DNA from: Prosapia bicincta
Lineage: Eukaryota; Arthropoda; Insecta; Hemiptera; Cercopidae
Assembly: GCA_036971475.1 (NCBI GenBank)
Contig: JBAIZL010000005.1
Span: forward strand, 241,445,823 to 241,509,822
Direction of reading: 5' to 3'
DNA length: 64,000 nt
Shown one piece after another: positions 60,186-64,000 of the stretch (position 1 is the stretch's first letter; every line of letters begins with the position of its first letter). A model generated the notes under the pieces. It was not told the origin of the DNA and did not search any database. It worked only from the letters and a program-made list of their open reading frames with translations. The position numbers were made by a program, and so were the translations under genes.

Positions 60186-61535
60186 ATGTTTAACACGACG
60201 ATGTCTATACATGTCGAGCAATGTTAAACACGATGCTATGTCTATACACGTCGAGCAATGTTTAACACGACGATGTCTATACACGTCGAGCGATGTTTAA
60301 CACGACGATGTCTATACACGTCGAGCAATGTTTAACACGACGATGTCCATACACGTCGTGCAATGTTAAACACGATGCTATGTCTATACACGTTGAGCAA
60401 TGTTTAACAAAACGATGTCTATACACGTCGCGCAATGTTTAACACGACGATGTCCATACACGTCGAGCAATGTTAAACACGGTGCTATGTATATACACGT
60501 CGAGCAATGTTTAACACGACGATGTCTATACACGTCGAGCAATGTTTAACACGACGATGTCCATACACGTCGAGCAATGTTAAACACGATGCTATGTCTA
60601 TACACGTCGAGCAATGTTAAACACGGTGCTATGTCTATACACGTCGAGCAATGTTTAACACGACGATGTCTATACACGTCGAGCAATGTTTAACACGACG
60701 ATGTCTATACATGTCGAGCAATGTTAAACACGATGCTATGTCTATACACGTCGAGCAATGTTAAACACGGTGCTATGTCTATACACGTCGAGCAATGTTT
60801 AACACGACGATGTCCATACACGTCGAGCAATGTTAAACACGGTGCTATGTATATACACGTCGAGCAATGTTTAACACGACGATGTCTATACACGTCGAGC
60901 AATGTTTAACACGACGATGTCCATACACGTCGAGCAATGTTAAACACGATGCTATGTCTATACACGTCGAGCAATGTTTAACACGACGATGTCTATACAC
61001 GTCGAGCAATGTTTAACACGACGATGTCCATACACGTCGAGCAATGTTAAACACTATGCTATGTCTATACACGTCGAGCAATGTTTAACACGACGATGTC
61101 TATACACGTCGAGCAATGTTTAACACGACGATGTCTATACACGTCGAGCAATGTTTAACACGACGATGTCCATACACGTCGAGCAATGTTAAACACGATG
61201 CTATGTCTATACACGTCGAGCAATGTTTAACACGACGATGTCTATACACGTCGAGCAATGTTTAACACGACGATGTCCATACACGTCGAGCAATGTTAAA
61301 CACGATGCTATGTCTATACACGTCGAGCAATGTTTAACACGACGATGTCTATACACGTCGAGCAATGTTTAACACGACGATGTCCATACACGTCGAGCAA
61401 TGTTAAACACGATGCTATGTCTATACACGTCGAGCAATGTTTAACACGACGATCTCTATACACGTCGAGCAATGTTTAACACGACGATGTCCATACACGT
61501 CGAGCAATGTAAACACGATGCTATGTCTATATTCA
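60186..61535. repeat. Minisatellite S: 35/35/37-bp units in a 107-bp higher-order repeat
   Basis: Two 35-bp units (cgagcaatgtttaacacgac plus gatgtctatacacgt, or gatgtccatacacgt) alternate with a 37-bp unit (gttaaacacgatgctatgtc core). Around 60900-61530 the order is regular with a 107-bp period; the left part is less regular. ORFs are artefacts. Confidence 0.95.
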
Positions 61536-62361
61536 ATGAATGTTTAATGTAAGTTAGTAAATAGGAATCAAAGACGGCTGTTTTTGCGAGTCAAGTAGGC
61601 CTATACTTGGGCCTAGAATTATATAAGTTAATAAATATTGGAAATAGACTGTTCTATTTTCTATTATAACTTATTTAGGAATGGCATAATCATGTCGCGT
61701 TTGGCCTCTATTTACATGGGCCTAGTAGGTGACAGGTACAACGCTCTGGAGTGGATAGAGTACAACACACACTGAACGGTGGAGTGAAACGTGTGCTCTC
61801 AAACTCCCTAACTAACCAACCGCCGTCTAGAAAAGAGAAATAAATAGAGGCGGATGGGGGGGGGTATTGCGACATAGAAATCATATCTAACAAGAATTTA
61901 AAAACAGATTTAAGGGTGGAACTTCCTACTGTTGCACATTTAATAATAGTTTTCTATGTTTTCCCCGGGAACAAAACTAGACGAGGGAGTTGATAAGTAC
62001 ATGTCAGTAGCAAGGGGCAGACTTGAAGTGTGCGACTCGAGTAGGCTATGGATATGGCTTTAAATTAAAATAAATGAGGATAGTTTTCTCCGAAGATTAG
62101 AAAATATTTTATGTATTATTACAGTTGTCCAGGTCGCTGTGCAAAGTATTTTTTGAAACAAATACAATTTTCGATCCAAAATGTTGACGAGGTATAAATT
62201 AGACTACCACGAAGATCGGACCTTCGCCTGTGGATGTGGTATAGGCAATCGTTTACCGCTTGGCAATGTTTGGGTTGAAACTTGATAAATTTACTGTAAG
62301 TTCACTTTTCCTTGTTTATGGAGTTGCGGCATAACGTCTAATAAATCATCCTTTGTTACAG
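61536..62361. other. Intronic unique sequence before the last vg exon
   Basis: Includes a G-run near 61856-61863. No additional exon seen. Confidence 0.5.
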
Positions 62362-62411
62362 GTCTGGAGGCGCCGGTCCAGGAAACCTCCAAGGATTTGT
62401 ATTGGTTCTGA
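62362..62411 (+). CDS. vg: vestigial, terminal coding exon (ends KDLYWF, stop TGA)
   Basis: Acceptor cctttgttacag; the first two bases complete a glycine codon begun by the final G of the exon at 33489-33721. Together they read TGLEAPVQETSKDLYWF and then TGA (62409-62411). The GLEA...VQE.SKDLYWF tail is the conserved C-terminus of insect Vestigial. The exon is too short to be found as an ORF; it is supported by the phase match, the acceptor and the tail. With the two upstream exons it gives 156 residues of the Vg C-terminal part, including the first codon split by the upstream intron. Confidence 0.92.
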
Positions 62412-62600
62412 TTCCGGTCCTGGCTTCGGAACTAGAATCACCAAAAGCGTTGAAAAGACACTAGTTTAGAGCCTTGTCACATCTCGACAAAATAATCCTT
62501 TCCCGATGTAGAACGATCCAAAGAGTTCAAGGATTTTAATCTAAAGGAAAAGAAGAACTTTATAAATAAAGTTCATAAAGTTGAACGCATAGGCCTACAT
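62412..62600 (+). other. vg: vg 3' untranslated region (at least)
   Basis: Sequence after the stop to the first canonical polyadenylation signal. The true end is unknown; another AATAAA near 62855 could extend it. Confidence 0.6.
62565..62570 (+). terminator. vg: Polyadenylation signal AATAAA
   Basis: First AATAAA after the stop codon, 154 bases downstream. A canonical signal in AT-rich DNA can also be chance. Confidence 0.5.
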
Positions 62601-64000
62601 TTATTTCAGTTCAATTTCTTAAATTGAAAAACTAATCAGGAGCGCTATTTGAAAACGTTAGCTGGTGGCGCTACTGGCATTTTAGGGCAGCGTTTCAATG
62701 AAATATTCGATTTAAAGCCTGCTATTCATTTCTTGGGCTCATTCGTAGAACTAAATGTGTTGTCAAAATATAATCTATAGGCCTATCTTTTGATAACAAT
62801 TAAAATTACTTAATATTAAAGGAAATCTTTAGTTTTGGAACATATTATGATGCCAATAAATAACTTTTCAAGTAGTAGAAACCAACAAAATTTAAATTTT
62901 ATTAAGCATAAGTTAAAAACAGAAAAAGAAGACATAGTTTCGTTAATTGTTTATAAGATATTTTTAGTAATGTGTCCATATATTCATTTAACATAATGAA
63001 TGGGTTCTGACTCAATATGTCAACAAATTATTTTAAGTTCAATATATTTTATTAATTTTAATTTAACGAATTTGTAAATTATTCTTTAAAATGTAACATT
63101 TAATTCAACATATTTTCGACGAAAGGGTAATTTTGTCGAGGTTTATTTATTGTATATAGGAAGAGCCTGTACTTGTGCAATCGTAGCAATAGTATAGCCA
63201 ATGTATACTAAACAGCTAACCTTTACTTATTCCTTTGGAAACTTGCATAACTTTGTCATGAGAAGAGCGACCCGCTAGCTTGAGTTGGCAGGAACCGTAC
63301 GATACCCGACGCATTTAACTTATTTTGTCAAAACTAGTACAATTACGTAAACAAAATCTATAATTAACAGTAAACATATCTATTTAAGTCAAACAATTAA
63401 ATTTCTATCATAAAAATATTCTAAAAATTAGAGCCGACTTTCAATGTTTTACAAATTTTGAAGTAGCCTACTTTTTCTGTTGTTTATAAACGTTGCCTAG
63501 GCCACAGAGATTTCTAAGTAGCCTCTGCCATAGAGATTTTGGAAATATAGGCCACAGAGATTGCAAGTTTTAAAAGAAGTATGAAATTATTGCGGAAATA
63601 TTGTAGAATAAGTTTGAAATAATTCAATGTATTTACTTGCAAAATTGAATTTTACGAATAATTTCTAATTGTATGATATAATTTTATTGCATTAACTGTT
63701 TTTATTCGGATACAATCATAATGTAAAATACTGTAGAAAATGTTTTACCTTGAAAAAAAGTAAAAAAAACTTCCTAATTGAATTGCAAAAGAAAATTTTC
63801 ATTTGATATATTTTGAAGAATTTGATTAAATATTCTGGTGTCGTACCTGAAAAAAATCACCTGATAACTGAGTCCTATTGTAAATTTCCTTATTTGATAT
63901 CAATTTAAAATCCCAAAATATATAGGCCTATCTGTTACGGGAAATGTCTATTGTTAATCCGTGACATTTCAGTTTTGTAGAAAGGAGTTTAGTAATTAAA
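62601..64000. other. AT-rich sequence downstream of vg
   Basis: No gene recognised. Three diverged copies of gccacagagatt occur at about 63500-63560. TAGGCCTA at 62778-62785 and 63923-63930. Confidence 0.55.

Larger units (their letters stand above)
33722..62361 (+). other. vg: vg last intron (28.6 kb)
   Basis: Donor GTGAGT at 33722; acceptor ctttgttacag ending at 62361. Phases agree (G plus GT gives Gly). It holds nine minisatellite arrays, hAT sequences and a hammerhead-like inverted pair. Whether a further small exon lies inside is not excluded, but the direct join already gives the expected C-terminus. Confidence 0.88.

Overview
This window is intronic, AT-rich animal DNA, most likely from an arthropod and probably an insect. 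The only host gene I can support is the 3' part of vestigial (vg), the wing-selector cofactor of Scalloped/TEAD. It lies on the + strand as three coding exons: 26931-27117, 33489-33721 and 62362-62411 (stop codon plus 3' UTR). Splice sites and phases join cleanly (phase 1 in, 2/1, 1/2). The product carries the Vg motif around SPMSARNFPPSFWN, histidine-rich runs, and ends in KDLYWF. The Scalloped-binding TDU exon and the 5' exons were not found and presumably lie upstream. The introns are 6.4 kb and 28.6 kb.

About 40% of the window (my estimate from summed array lengths) is tandem repeat, in roughly twenty unrelated minisatellite families. The largest are a 61-bp array (4961-11083), a 59-bp array (36040-41300), a degenerate array with unit about 25 bp (45130-48010) and a 35/35/37-bp array (60186-61535). 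The two large arrays and the last one show higher-order periodicity. (TA)n, (CA)n and (CG)n microsatellites also occur.

Mobile DNA: 17980-21660 holds two nearly identical Penelope-like retroelement (PLE) copies, head to head. Their arms are 1,481 bp each around a 690-bp spacer. Both encode reverse transcriptase and GIY-YIG endonuclease with the same internal frame shift, and both end in a hammerhead-ribozyme-like motif followed by (TA)n. More PLE-end debris, including a perfect 80-bp palindrome, fills 21950-22340. A second hammerhead-like pair in inverted orientation lies at 54355-54580. A hAT transposase remnant (57274-57540, minus strand) sits beside an 811-bp non-autonomous hAT element with matching 8-bp target duplications (57616-58426).

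The most unusual signal is the dispersed palindrome TAGGCCTA and its shorter relatives TAGGCTA/TAGCCTA. In the three tandem copies at 49780-50160 they can be read as recent micro-insertions at TA dinucleotides, like footprints of a TA-targeting transposon. Several GC-richer unique islands in the introns carry matches to Su(H), TEAD/Scalloped and POU sites and are candidate vg enhancers. Everything else is AT-rich non-coding sequence. The other ORFs are short and unsupported. All coordinates were read by eye; array boundaries are approximate to a few tens of bases.
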